NCBI GenBank assembly: GCA_035373905.1
Contig: DAOSOK010000039.1
Location: 1-43,736 of the forward strand
Length of the DNA stretch: 43,736 nucleotides
Origin: Candidatus Ozemobacteraceae bacterium
GTDB lineage: Bacteria > Muiribacteriota > Ozemobacteria > Ozemobacterales > Ozemobacteraceae
Reading direction: 5' to 3'
The notes beneath the pieces were generated by a model. The model was given only the letters and a program-made list of their open reading frames with translations, ran no database searches and was not told the origin of the DNA. A program made the translations under genes and the position numbers. Positions 20,618 through 28,377 of this stretch are shown here, piece by piece (position 1 is the stretch's first letter; every line of letters starts with the position of its first letter).

Positions 20618-21343
20618 ATGACAGTCGTGCGCCGGCGCATCAACCTGCATAACCATACGACCTTTTCCGACGGCCGGTTCGCCGTTTCCGAAATCGTCGC
20701 CGAGGCAGCGCGCGTGGGTCTCGAGGGCATCGGCATCAGCGATCATTTCTATACGCGCAAGGTATTCCGGAGGAGCGAACCGCAAGCATGGCTGAACTCG
20801 GTATGGCCGGCCTACCTGGCCGAAGCGGAAACGTGGCGCGCGGCCGGTTCCGGCGGGCCGAAAGTCTGGTTCGGGATCGAGCTCGACACCTGTTTCGACC
20901 GGGTTGAGATGAGTCTGGCCGAGCTGCCGTGGGCCGGCATCAACTCGCTCGACTACCTGCTGGTCGAATACGCGGGCGAGGAAGAGTGGGGCGGCATGCC
21001 AGTAGCGAGGCTCGCGGAGCTTCGGCAACACTGTCGTATTCCGGTCATTGTCGCACATCCAGCGATCGACCGCCTCGAAGATTCGTTGCGGCTGGGGCCG
21101 CTCTGTGATATGGTACGTCGGTTCGGATACGGCCTCGAGATGCCCGGCGGAAGTCGGAATCCGTGGTTCTGGGCGCGGCGCGACGCGGGCATTCTTCGCG
21201 ACCTGTGCCTGACCATCGGAACCGACACCCACGAGCGTCTCGAAGACGTCGGAGAGATCGGAAAGTGCCTCGCGTTCCTCGAACGGAACGGGCTGCTCGA
21301 CCGGCTCGCCGATCCGGACAGACTTGCGGAGGGCATCCGATGA
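20618..21343 (+). CDS. PHP-domain metal-dependent phosphoesterase
   Basis: 241 aa, normal for a stand-alone PHP protein. These enzymes use clustered His and Asp ligands for metal-dependent phosphoester hydrolysis; the substrate is unknown here. The metal-binding motifs are present in order: NLHNHTTFSDG (about residues 9-19), GISDHF (about 40-45), GIELD (about 87-91), IVAHPAID (about 143-150) and TIGTDTHE (about 200-207). The TDTH motif is the final ligand cluster. It begins 17 bases after the kinase stop, and its TGA overlaps the ATG of the ACT protein (ATGA, 21340-21343), so PHP, ACT and UPF0210 genes look like one coupled unit, perhaps with the kinase. Confidence 0.88.
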   Translation: MTVVRRRINLHNHTTFSDGRFAVSEIVAEAARVGLEGIGISDHFYTRKVFRRSEPQAWLNSVWPAYLAEAETWRAAGSGGPKVWFGIELDTCFDRVEMSLAELPWAGINSLDYLLVEYAGEEEWGGMPVARLAELRQHCRIPVIVAHPAIDRLEDSLRLGPLCDMVRRFGYGLEMPGGSRNPWFWARRDAGILRDLCLTIGTDTHERLEDVGEIGKCLAFLERNGLLDRLADPDRLAEGIR

Positions 21344-21627
21344 ACGGTGAAAAACGCGAACGTGTGGTCATCACGGCGCTCGGCGCCAACAAGCCCGGCG
21401 TGCTGGCCGGTATCACGAGGACGATTGCCGAGAGCAACGTCAACATCGAGGACGTCACGCAGAAGATCATGCAGGATTTGTTCGCCCTCATGATGGTGAC
21501 GGACGTCGCGCAGGCGAACTGTAGCTTCGACGAATTTCAGTCGCGGATGCAGAAGGCGGCCGACGAGCTGAAGGTGAAGATTTTCATCCAGCACGAAGAC
21601 GTGTTCAAATTCATGCACCGGCTGTGA
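21340..21627 (+). CDS. ACT-domain protein (UPF0237 type)
   Basis: 95 aa, one ACT domain and little else. VVITALGANKPGVLAGITRTIAESNVNIEDVTQKI is the classic ACT pattern for binding a small ligand, usually an amino acid, at a dimer interface. In many genomes a protein of this type sits directly before a UPF0210 gene, as here, and the two are expected to act together. Start: ATG 21340 with GGAGG about 12 bases upstream; it overlaps the PHP stop by four bases. The UPF0210 gene begins 15 bases downstream. The ligand is not known. Confidence 0.9.
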   Translation: MNGEKRERVVITALGANKPGVLAGITRTIAESNVNIEDVTQKIMQDLFALMMVTDVAQANCSFDEFQSRMQKAADELKVKIFIQHEDVFKFMHRL

Positions 21628-21642
21628 GCCGCGGAGCGCGCC

Positions 21643-23004
21643 ATGTCGTACAGTCTCGAAGAAGTCATTGAACTGATTACCGCGGTCGGCGTCGAGACCT
21701 TCGATATCCGCACGATCACGGTGGGCGTTTCGCTGCTTACCTGCGCCGACGAGGATGTCGAGCGGTGCGCGGCCAAGGTCTACGACAAGGTCATGCGCAC
21801 GGCGGCCAACCTCGTGCCGACCGCCCAGGCGATCGAGCGCAAGTTCGGCATTCCGATCGTCAACAAGCGCATCTCGGTCAGCCCGGTCGCGCAGATCGCC
21901 GGCCCGTGCAAGGGCGACACGGTTGTGCCGGTCGCTGCCGCGCTCGACCGCGCCGCGACCGAGCTGGGCGTCGACTTTGTCGGCGGCTTCACCGCCAACA
22001 TCCAGAAGGGCTTCACGCGCGGCGACCAGCTGCTCGTCAACTCGATCCCCGACGCCCTGAGCACGACGAAGCGCGTCTGCTCGAGCGTCAACGTGGGCAG
22101 CTCAGCGTCCGGCATCAACATGGACGGCGTCTACCGCATGGCCCAGATCATGAAGGAGACGGCCGAGCGCACGCGCGATCGCGACGGGCTTGGCTGCGCC
22201 AAGCTCGTCATCTTCTGCAACCAGCCCGAGGACAACCCCTTCATGGCCGGCGCCTGCCACGGCGTAGGCGAGGCCGAGGCGATCCTGCACGTCGGCATCT
22301 CGGGCCCGGGCGTGGTTCGGGCGGCGCTCGCGAACGCCGGCGCCCTCGATTTCGGCGAGCTGTCCGAGCTGATCAAGAAGACCAGTTTCAAGATCACCCG
22401 CGTGGGCGAGCTGGTCGGCCGCGAGGCCTCGCGCCTGATGGGCATCCCGTTCGGCGTCATCGATCTTTCGCTGGCCCCGACGCCGGCCGAGGGCGACTCG
22501 ATCGCCGACATTCTCGAGGCGATGGGCCTCGAACGCACCGGCTGTCACGGCACCACGGCGGCGCTCGCGCTGCTCAACGACGCGGTCAAGAAGGGCGGCG
22601 TCATGGCCTGTACCTACGCGGGCGGCCTCTCGGGCGCGTTCATCCCGGTCACCGAGGATGCGAGCATGTGCCGCGCCGTCGAAGAGGGCGTGCTGACGAT
22701 TCAGAAGCTCGAGGCGATGACCTGCGTCTGCTCGGTCGGCCTCGACATGGTCGCCATCCCAGGCGACACGAGCGTCGAGGTGCTTGCCGGCATCATCGCC
22801 GACGAGATGGCGATCGGCATGATCAACCACAAGACCACCGCCGTCCGCCTCATCCCGGTCCCCGGAAAAAAAGCGGGCGATATCGTCGACTTCGGCGGCC
22901 TCCTCGGCAAAGGCCCGATCATGGACGTCGTCCGCCACTCCCCCGCCGCCTTCGTAAAACGCGGCGGCCGCATCCCCGCCCCCATCCACAGCATGAAAAA
23001 CTGA
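21643..23004 (+). CDS. UPF0210 / DUF711 (PFL-like) protein
   Basis: 453 aa, full length for this widespread but poorly characterised family, whose solved structure resembles pyruvate formate-lyase-type barrels. Recognisable are the N-terminal EEVIELITAVGVETFDIRTITVGVSLL segment, FVGGFTANIQKGFTRGDQLL (about residues 107-126), ERTRDRDGLGCAKLVIFCNQPEDNPFMAGA (about 173-202) and GISGPGVVRAAL. The C-terminus ends with GGRIPAPIHSMKN, typical of the family. It is the last gene of the PHP-ACT-UPF0210 unit. A palindromic repeat follows 27 bases after the stop. Its function is unknown; the ACT partner suggests control by a small ligand. Confidence 0.92.
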   Translation: MSYSLEEVIELITAVGVETFDIRTITVGVSLLTCADEDVERCAAKVYDKVMRTAANLVPTAQAIERKFGIPIVNKRISVSPVAQIAGPCKGDTVVPVAAALDRAATELGVDFVGGFTANIQKGFTRGDQLLVNSIPDALSTTKRVCSSVNVGSSASGINMDGVYRMAQIMKETAERTRDRDGLGCAKLVIFCNQPEDNPFMAGACHGVGEAEAILHVGISGPGVVRAALANAGALDFGELSELIKKTSFKITRVGELVGREASRLMGIPFGVIDLSLAPTPAEGDSIADILEAMGLERTGCHGTTAALALLNDAVKKGGVMACTYAGGLSGAFIPVTEDASMCRAVEEGVLTIQKLEAMTCVCSVGLDMVAIPGDTSVEVLAGIIADEMAIGMINHKTTAVRLIPVPGKKAGDIVDFGGLLGKGPIMDVVRHSPAAFVKRGGRIPAPIHSMKN

Positions 23005-23030
23005 CCGTTATATACGGTTATGTGTATGTG

Positions 23031-23053
23031 GGGGCGGGTTTCAAACCCGCCCC
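23031..23053. repeat. palindromic repeat family A, between convergent genes
   Basis: A perfect inverted repeat with 11-base arms (GGGGCGGGTTT and its complement) around a single C. Copies with small changes lie at 30293-30314 and 34241-34261. It sits at the ends of the convergent UPF0210 and MazF-like genes and probably stops transcription from both sides. The TGA of the MazF-like gene (23043-23041) lies inside it. Confidence 0.85.
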
Positions 23054-23433
23054 TGCGTTCTGTGTGGATGCGTGTCGAAGATGTGTTTCAGGGATGCCAG
23101 GATCGATTTCATCGTTGATTCCGGGACTTCGCCGGATGTGCCGACGACGCGCGATACATCGATGGCACGAACCTGGTCGAGGAGGGCGATCGAGTTGCTG
23201 GGAATTCCGCCCGTTCCCGCGGAAAGACGGGGATACAGGGCCGGTGAAGCCGCTGACCACCTGGAATGGCGGTCGGTGGTCAGGGGAACGACGATCAGCA
23301 TCGGATACCTGGGTGTTCCGATATGCTCAGGAAGACCGACGACGAGGACAGGCCGGGTTCCCTCCTGTTCGTGACCGCCGGGGACATGTCGCTCGAGCGC
23401 GACGCGGAGGACACAGCCGATGCGGGGAATCAC
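23041..23433 (-). CDS. MazF/PemK-like toxin
   Basis: 130 aa. It resembles MazF-type endoribonucleases: GCVLRVALERHVPGG at the start, then GTRPVLVVGLPEHIGTPRYPMLIVVPLT, which carries the RPV motif and the beta-barrel strands, then IALLDQVRAIDVSRVVG and a C-terminal helix. Such toxins cut mRNA at short sequences and are held in check by the antitoxin. Start: GTG 23433, overlapping the antitoxin stop by four bases (GTGA), so translation is coupled. The stop codon and last residues (TQGRV) come from the family A palindrome, so the original end of the gene may have been altered by insertion of that repeat. Confidence 0.85.
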   Translation of the reverse strand: MIPRIGCVLRVALERHVPGGHEQEGTRPVLVVGLPEHIGTPRYPMLIVVPLTTDRHSRWSAASPALYPRLSAGTGGIPSNSIALLDQVRAIDVSRVVGTSGEVPESTMKSILASLKHIFDTHPHRTQGRV

Positions 23434-23789
23434 CGCTTCCGGACCTTGTCGAAGGACTTCGTGCGCGGATTCCAGCGAATGGGTGTGCTGGCATCTTCGA
23501 ATGCCGATAGATACTTCTTCAACTCACCCGGCGAAACGTCTTTTTCGATGTCGGCCAGCGTTTCGCGAAGATCTTCGGCGCCGTCCTCGAGCCAGATGGC
23601 ATCCTCGGCGATCATCGCCTCATCCGGTTCGTCCGAAGCCGTTTCCCGACGGGTATCCCTGACGGCCCGGCTGATTGCGGCAACGACGAAATCCTTGATC
23701 TGGATGCCGAGATTCGCCGCGGCCGTTTTCATTCTCCGGTGCAGTTCCGGGTCGAGAGGAATGTTGATGCGTTTGATGGTGCGCTCCAT
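23430..23789 (-). CDS. ribbon-helix-helix antitoxin
   Basis: 119 aa. The first about 50 residues (ERTIKRINIPLDPELHRRMKTAAANLGIQIKDFV) are a ribbon-helix-helix DNA-binding domain, and the acidic C-terminal part (DEPDEAMIAEDAIWLEDGAED) is the likely toxin-binding tail. Antitoxin and toxin normally form a complex that represses their own promoter. Start: ATG 23789 (MERTIKRI) with AGGGAGG five bases upstream; the longer frame from 23813 lacks a ribosome site. The MazF-like gene follows with a four-base overlap. A promoter candidate lies upstream at 23819-23847. Confidence 0.83.
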   Translation of the reverse strand: MERTIKRINIPLDPELHRRMKTAAANLGIQIKDFVVAAISRAVRDTRRETASDEPDEAMIAEDAIWLEDGAEDLRETLADIEKDVSPGELKKYLSAFEDASTPIRWNPRTKSFDKVRKR

Positions 23790-23818
23790 ACCGGCCTCCC
23801 TGATGTTATTCACTTATA

Positions 23819-23847
23819 AATATAATCTAAATAACTTTTCTATGCAA
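23819..23847 (-). promoter_or_regulatory. candidate toxin-antitoxin promoter
   Basis: On the minus strand TTGCAT (23847-23842) and TATATT (23824-23819) are 17 bases apart in an AT-rich stretch ahead of the antitoxin gene. The -10 is good, the -35 weak. Partly symmetric A/T-rich sequence around the -10 could serve as an operator. Confidence 0.4.
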
Positions 23848-23896
23848 ATGAGGATGCTGAATCACGTGAAGGCCGGGATGCAGTTGTTTGACGGAA

Positions 23897-24976
23897 TCAG
23901 CCGAAGCCCGGGCGGCGGGCGAGGCGGGAGAGGAGGAGGGTGCCGAGGAGGAGGATGGCGAGGTGCCAGAGGAGACGGCGGGGGAATTTTTCGAGGGTGC
24001 TGATGGCGGGGGCTTCGGCGGTGTGGGAACATTCTCCCTCGGCGTGATTGCATTCCCCGTGGTCTTCTGTGTGTTCGCCTGTCTGAGGCCGCGCGAACGG
24101 ATCGAGGGGATCATGCACGGGGGAGGGTTCGGCGGGAGGTTGGCCCGGTTGCAGGGTTGCCGTCGCGGGAACCGGTTCCGCCGGGGGAAGCAGTTGCTCG
24201 GGGAGGGCCGGCACCGGCTGGCCTGCGTCGACCATGCGCAGATACTCGCCCAGCAGGCCGCCCTCGATGCTGAGGGGAAGGTTGGCGGCCTTCCAGGCCT
24301 GCACGGCGTCTTTGCGGCGGCCCAGGTCGACGAGAAACCGTGACTTCCAGATCGCGTAAGTGCGCGGAACCATGATCGGGTCGGCCAGTGGGTCGTCACC
24401 CGGGTCGCGATACAGAGCGAGGGCTTTCTCGGCGTAGCGCAGGGCGGCCAGGCGGTTGTTGGGCTCGGGGACGTTGTAGCTTTCGCGGAAGCCCCACAAG
24501 TGGGCGCCGGTTCCGTATAACTCGTGAATGCGCGGGTTCCCGCGGTTGGCGAGAATGCCGGACTGGAGGAGGCGGAGGCCGTCGGTGAACCGGCCGAGGT
24601 GCAGCGACAGGTTCTGGACGATGAGAGAATAGGCGTCGATATGGTTCGGATCGAGACTGATGGCCAGCTCGAGGAGAGGCATGATCTCGGTGTTGCCGGC
24701 GTAGCTTCCCGGGATGAACCGGGCGGCGAGGCGGCGGGTCGGGCCGAAGTGCATGTACTCATCCGCGCGCAGCCAGCATGCGTCGGCGACGATACTCCGG
24801 AGCTGGCGCGGCACGGCTTCAAGGCAGGCCTCACCCAGCTCGAGGGCGGGGACGTCCGGGTAGATGGTTTCCCACCAGCCGGCCCGCAGACTCCACTGGA
24901 CGCTCACGCACATGCTCAGCAGCAGGGCGAGGACAAACAGGGGACGGCAGGGCCGCGCCGCGGGCGAGGCGGTCAC
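23897..24976 (-). CDS. membrane-anchored TPR-like protein with His/Cys-rich segment
   Basis: 359 aa. A hydrophobic segment near the N-terminus (LFVLALLLSMCVSVQW, about residues 13-28) and another at the C-terminus (LLWHLAILLLGTLLLSRLA, about 335-355) would anchor it. Between them helical repeats resemble degenerate TPRs (PLLELAISLDPNHIDAYSLIVQNLSLHLGRFTDGLRLLQ and following). A Pro-rich linker leads to a His/Cys/Glu-rich patch, GEHTEDHGECNHAEGECSH (about 300-318), which might bind metal. Start: GTG 24976 overlaps the stop of the ABC permease (GTGA), so it is the second gene of that pair. Function unknown; probably a partner of the transporter. Confidence 0.75.
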   Translation of the reverse strand: MTASPAARPCRPLFVLALLLSMCVSVQWSLRAGWWETIYPDVPALELGEACLEAVPRQLRSIVADACWLRADEYMHFGPTRRLAARFIPGSYAGNTEIMPLLELAISLDPNHIDAYSLIVQNLSLHLGRFTDGLRLLQSGILANRGNPRIHELYGTGAHLWGFRESYNVPEPNNRLAALRYAEKALALYRDPGDDPLADPIMVPRTYAIWKSRFLVDLGRRKDAVQAWKAANLPLSIEGGLLGEYLRMVDAGQPVPALPEQLLPPAEPVPATATLQPGQPPAEPSPVHDPLDPFARPQTGEHTEDHGECNHAEGECSHTAEAPAISTLEKFPRRLLWHLAILLLGTLLLSRLARRPGFG

Positions 24977-25749
24977 AGGTCGCGCCTGCTCAGTAGGAAT
25001 GCGCCGGCGGCCAGGTAGAAGAGGCAGAGCAGCGCGGTGTAAGCCGACAGCAGGGCCACGGCACCGGCCTGGATGGGCGCGTCGTGGACGACGGCCATTC
25101 GCATCTCGAACAGCGTGAAATCGGGCAGCACGAGGGCGACGGCTTCCAGAAGCCAGGACAGGGCGGGCACCTGGTGTTTGTCGAGCAGCATGCGACCGAC
25201 GTCGAGACCGTGGCCGAGCACGTAGACGAGCACCGTCAGGCTCAGGACGACGATGCGGGTCGTGACGATGGCCAGCAGGAGGATGACGGCCACGACAACG
25301 CTCTGCTTGAGGAAGAGGACGAGCGAGCCGACCGGCACCTCCCAGAACCAGGCCCCGTCGTGCCAGCGCAGGAGCAGGAGAAGCCCGAGGCCCATCAGGG
25401 CGTGAAAGAACGCCAGCGTGCCGGCGACGCCCAGAAACCGGCCCAATAAATAGCTGCGTCTATCATTGTAGCGCGTCAGGATGAAGTAGATGGTCCGGCG
25501 CTCGATATCGGGCAGGATCTGCTCGAACGAGAGGAACAGGACGATCATCAGCCCGAACAGCGAGGCCAGGTTCATGCCGAGGTCCTTCACGACCTTGACC
25601 TGGAAGCCGATCCGATACACGTCGAGCAGCCATGCCGATGCGGTCAGGGGCAGCAGCAGAAGAAGAATACCCAGCAGGAGGCGACTGCGAAGGGCTTCGA
25701 GGAAGCCATACCACCCGATCCAGAACGCCGTTGTCAGGGCATGCTTCAT
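24973..25749 (-). CDS. ABC transporter permease (ABC-2-like)
   Basis: 258 aa with about six membrane segments (LLLGILLLLLPLTASAWLL, ASLFGLMIVLFLSFEQIL, LAFFHALMGLGLLLLL, VVVAVILLLAIVTTRIVVLSLTVLV, and two at the C-terminus), the pattern of ABC-2 type permeases. The segment SFEQILPDIERRTIYFILTRYNDRRSYLLGRFLG is the usual cytoplasmic region contacted by the ATPase. The likely ATPase partner is the gene at 27132-27941, two genes upstream in the same direction, with a pilin and a lipoprotein gene between. Start: ATG 25749 with AAGGAG about 11 bases upstream. The following TPR gene overlaps by four bases. Confidence 0.82.
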   Translation of the reverse strand: MKHALTTAFWIGWYGFLEALRSRLLLGILLLLLPLTASAWLLDVYRIGFQVKVVKDLGMNLASLFGLMIVLFLSFEQILPDIERRTIYFILTRYNDRRSYLLGRFLGVAGTLAFFHALMGLGLLLLLRWHDGAWFWEVPVGSLVLFLKQSVVVAVILLLAIVTTRIVVLSLTVLVYVLGHGLDVGRMLLDKHQVPALSWLLEAVALVLPDFTLFEMRMAVVHDAPIQAGAVALLSAYTALLCLFYLAAGAFLLSRRDL

Positions 25750-25792
25750 ACGACCATGAGCTCCTTGCAGATTCACGAAGAACCGAGATGCC

Positions 25793-25910
25793 GATCCGCA
25801 GATTTCGCAGATACTATTCTGTAAAATACATTATTTCGTGTCGCATGAAGATTCATGACCGTTCGCCCTGAGCCTGTCGAAGGGCGAGAGGCCTGCGTCA
25901 TCTGCAGATC
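25793..25910. repeat. composite repeat block (family B arms flanking family C)
   Basis: The gap between the pilin terminator and the permease gene holds a nested element. GATCCGCAGATTTCGCAGAT at 25793-25812 and its imperfect inverse at 25893-25910 (CTGCGTCATCTGCAGATC) are family B copies. Between them, about 25866-25884, is CCCTGAGCCTGTCGAAGGG, a family C copy also found at 29485. No gene was seen in this gap. Confidence 0.7.
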
Positions 25911-25963
25911 GTTTGTCCTCGTTCCGGTGGGTCGTGTGAAGATACCAGATTCGAAGGAAAATG

Positions 25964-25994
25964 AAAACCCGGGCCGTCGTGCGGCCCGGGTTTT
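25964..25994 (-). terminator. rho-independent terminator of the pilin gene
   Basis: A perfect 13-base stem (AAAACCCGGGCCG with its complement) and a five-base loop lie 11 bases after the pilin stop. On the minus strand it is followed by a moderately T-rich run (CATTTTCCTTC). This should end most transcription before the ABC permease gene. Confidence 0.85.
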
Positions 25995-26005
25995 GAAAGA
26001 TCAGG

Positions 26006-26665
26006 TCAGTTCGACAGCCACTGCAGGTGCAGGGTTGCGCGGGTGCGGTCGGGACCGCCGCAGCCGGGATAGAATACCACGCCGTTGGTGCCGGTGAACG
26101 TGCCCCAAGGCGCCGGGTTCGCAAGACCGTTGGAGTTGTTATACCCGAAGGCGAAGCAGCAGGTGGCCCGTCCGACGTTGCGGGGAACCCAGTTTTCCGA
26201 CCAGGTCTGGGTGGTATCGCCGCTGATCTTGAGGAAGCGATACCGGGTGCGATAATCGTTGGGGATCAGGTCGAGACGGGGGTAATACTGCATGACTTCG
26301 GGGCAGGCGAAGACGCGACCGTCTTTCACGATGCGAAGAATTTCATCGGTATTGGGGGTGATGCCGTTGACGTTGATCCACTGCCAGGCGAGAGTCGTCG
26401 GGTTCTGGCGGAGAATCTGGCGGCCGGCGAGGTTCGCGTTCTGGGGGTTGAAGTCCAGCTGGACGGCGTCATTGAACTGGAACGCAGTGTGCTGGGTTTC
26501 CCAGACGCCGATGGCCTGGTCGATCGACTTGAGCTGAGACATGCAGGCGCGCTGGCGCGACTCCATGACGAAGCTCTGATACTTCGGAATACCGACGGCG
26601 GCCAGGATACCGATGACGAGGACGACGATCATCAGTTCGATCAGGGTAAAACCTAGTCTGTTCAT
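26006..26665 (-). CDS. type IV pilin / pseudopilin, probable major subunit
   Basis: 219 aa. The N-terminus MNRLG-FTLIELMIVVLVIGILAA is a class III signal with a prepilin peptidase site between Gly 5 and Phe 6, the conserved Glu at mature position 5, and a long hydrophobic helix. The C-terminal globular domain has cysteine residues (CMSQ, FACPEV, TCCFAF, GCGG) that could form a disulphide-bonded loop. Start: ATG 26665 with GGGAGG five bases upstream. It is the only pilin in the window with a strong ribosome site and its own terminator, which suggests high expression, so major pilin is the best guess. It lies between a lipoprotein gene and an ABC permease gene rather than with pilB-pilC. Confidence 0.88.
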   Translation of the reverse strand: MNRLGFTLIELMIVVLVIGILAAVGIPKYQSFVMESRQRACMSQLKSIDQAIGVWETQHTAFQFNDAVQLDFNPQNANLAGRQILRQNPTTLAWQWINVNGITPNTDEILRIVKDGRVFACPEVMQYYPRLDLIPNDYRTRYRFLKISGDTTQTWSENWVPRNVGRATCCFAFGYNNSNGLANPAPWGTFTGTNGVVFYPGCGGPDRTRATLHLQWLSN

Positions 26666-26709
26666 GATTCCTCCCTTTCGTAATGAAAAATCTTCAGGGG
26701 CGGACAGGA

Positions 26710-27066
26710 TCAGTTGCCGGCGGGGGCAGCGGGAGCAGCCGGAGCGGCAGCGTCGGCCGGGGCGGCCGGAGCAGCGGCATCAGCCGGAGCGGCGGGGGCA
26801 GCGGCATCAGCAGCAGCCGGAGCAGGGGTGGTCGCGTCGATCACTTCGCCGCCTGCGGCGGGAGCTGCTGCATCGCCTTCTGCGGGAGCTGCGGTCTCTG
26901 CGCCGGGGATCGGAACGCCGGGGGCCGTCGTGTTGCCGTTTGCATCAACACCCAGATTTTTGTTCTCGGGCGGAATCGGCGCGGGCTGCGTCGTGCCGCA
27001 ACCGGCGGTGAACCCGGCGAGAACGAGCATCACGAGCAGCGAAAAAAAAGCCTTGGATCGAAACAT
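26710..27066 (-). CDS. Ala/Pro-rich lipoprotein
   Basis: 118 aa. A lipoprotein signal ends in FTAGC (lipobox, Cys 23). The mature part is low complexity: near-identical repeats of ADAAAPAAP, three or more in a row at the C-terminus, with Ala, Pro and acidic residues. This resembles flexible, proline-rich periplasmic spacers and not a folded domain. Start: ATG 27066 with GGGGAGG about nine bases upstream. It lies 44 bases upstream of the pilin gene in the same direction. Repeat number is a likely site of length variation. Function is unknown. Confidence 0.8.
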   Translation of the reverse strand: MFRSKAFFSLLVMLVLAGFTAGCGTTQPAPIPPENKNLGVDANGNTTAPGVPIPGAETAAPAEGDAAAPAAGGEVIDATTPAPAAADAAAPAAPADAAAPAAPADAAAPAAPAAPAGN

Positions 27067-27131
27067 GGTAGGGACCTCCCCTTCTTCTGAAAAATGAATG
27101 ATGAATTCAGGATACTCCTCTCTCCATAATG

Positions 27132-27941
27132 CTAGCAGGAGCGTTTCGAGTCAACAACTTTTTCGGATTCGGAAGTTTCTGTACAGCTTGCGGATGGCGA
27201 ATGGATCGATATCAGCGAAACGAACGCTTCCTCGAGATCGCTTCCGCTCGGGTTCAGGCCGGCGAGGGGACCCTCGAACAGCATGCGGCCGCGGTGAATG
27301 ACGCCGACCCGGTCGCACAGTTCCCGTACATCCGCCAGGATGTGCGTGCTGAAGAACACCGTCTTTCCACGCGTTCTCAGGGACCGCAGGATTTCCTTGA
27401 CCCGGCGTCTTCCCAGCGGGTCGAGACCGCTGCTGGGTTCGTCGAGAATGTAAACGTCGGGGTCGTGCAGCATGGCGCATGCAAGCGCGAGCCGTTGCTG
27501 CATGCCCTTGGAATACGCGCCGACCGGCTTTTCCCGGTCGTTCCAGAGTTCGAGATCCTCCAGCACCTGGCGTGAGCGGTCGTCGTCGTGAGGAATTCCC
27601 AGCAGGCGTGCCGCGTACCGCAGCGTTTCGAGCGCGTTCAGAAACTCGTAGAACGACGGCTTCTCGGGAGCGAAGCCCAGTCGCCGCAAATCCTCCGGCG
27701 TCGCGTCCTGGCCAAGGAACCGCACCCGGCCGCCGTCGGGGCGGGTCAGCCCCAGCGCGATCTTGATCGTCGTCGTCTTGCCGGCCCCGTTCAGACCGAC
27801 GAACCCGTAAATCTCGCCGGGCATCAGCGTGAGCGACACCCCGTCCAGCACCGCCCGTCGCCCGCAGGCCGCCAGCGGATCGCTGATGATGTCATACGTC
27901 TTCGTGATGTCACGGATCTCGAGAATGGGCGTGGCTTCCAC
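27132..27941 (-). CDS. ABC transporter ATP-binding protein
   Basis: 269 aa. Walker A GLNGAGKTTT, Q-loop region near FAPEKPSFYEF, signature YSKGMQQRLALA, Walker B VYILDEPSSGLDP and H-loop FFSTHI are all in place, so it should be an active ATPase. The C-terminal extension after about residue 235 is Ser/Thr-rich and non-conserved. Start: GTG 27941, with AGGAGG five bases upstream. It begins 12 bases after the PilX-like gene, so it reads in the minor pilin operon. The matching permease is probably the gene at 24973-25749; the pair is separated by the lipoprotein and pilin genes. The transported substrate is unknown. Confidence 0.9.
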   Translation of the reverse strand: MEATPILEIRDITKTYDIISDPLAACGRRAVLDGVSLTLMPGEIYGFVGLNGAGKTTTIKIALGLTRPDGGRVRFLGQDATPEDLRRLGFAPEKPSFYEFLNALETLRYAARLLGIPHDDDRSRQVLEDLELWNDREKPVGAYSKGMQQRLALACAMLHDPDVYILDEPSSGLDPLGRRRVKEILRSLRTRGKTVFFSTHILADVRELCDRVGVIHRGRMLFEGPLAGLNPSGSDLEEAFVSLISIHSPSASCTETSESEKVVDSKRSC

Positions 27942-27953
27942 GGAATCCTCCTG

Positions 27954-28373
27954 TCAGGGGCGCGACCAGCTGTCGTTCTGGAACGTGAAGGTGTTGCGGT
28001 TCACGCGCTGTTCCGCGCGGCGCATGGCCCGCAGGGTGCCGTTGCGGTCGAAGACCAGTGCGGTCACGCTGGCCTGGGAATTGCCGGGCGGTCCGCTCAG
28101 CTCGTACCAGACCGCCATCGAGGCGACCTGGCCGGTGGGAAAGAACATCGAGACCATCTGCGGCGGCGTGACCGCGACCCCGAGGCGCAGGCAGACGTTC
28201 AGCCCGCTCTGCGCACCCTGGCGTGCCTGGGCCTCGAAGACCGTCATCGCGTGCGAGATGGTGTGATCGAGCGTCAGGATCTTCTGGCTCGACACGTAGA
28301 GCCCGAGGATCGTTATCAATATCAACGCGTATACAAAAAACGAGCCCCGGCGCGGATGAGGCGGAAGTCTCAT
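27954..28373 (-). CDS. PilX-like minor pilin operon protein
   Basis: 139 aa. After a short basic N-terminus (MRLPPHPRRGSFFVYALILITILGLYVSSQ) a hydrophobic helix runs to about residue 28, as in PilX-like proteins, which lack a canonical prepilin site of FTLIE type. The rest is a small globular domain with little recognisable sequence. Its assignment rests mainly on size, the N-terminal helix and its place as fourth gene after FimT-, PilV- and PilW-like genes. Start: ATG 28373, four bases after the PilW-like stop. Confidence 0.65.
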   Translation of the reverse strand: MRLPPHPRRGSFFVYALILITILGLYVSSQKILTLDHTISHAMTVFEAQARQGAQSGLNVCLRLGVAVTPPQMVSMFFPTGQVASMAVWYELSGPPGNSQASVTALVFDRNGTLRAMRRAEQRVNRNTFTFQNDSWSRP

Positions 28374-28377
28374 GCGT

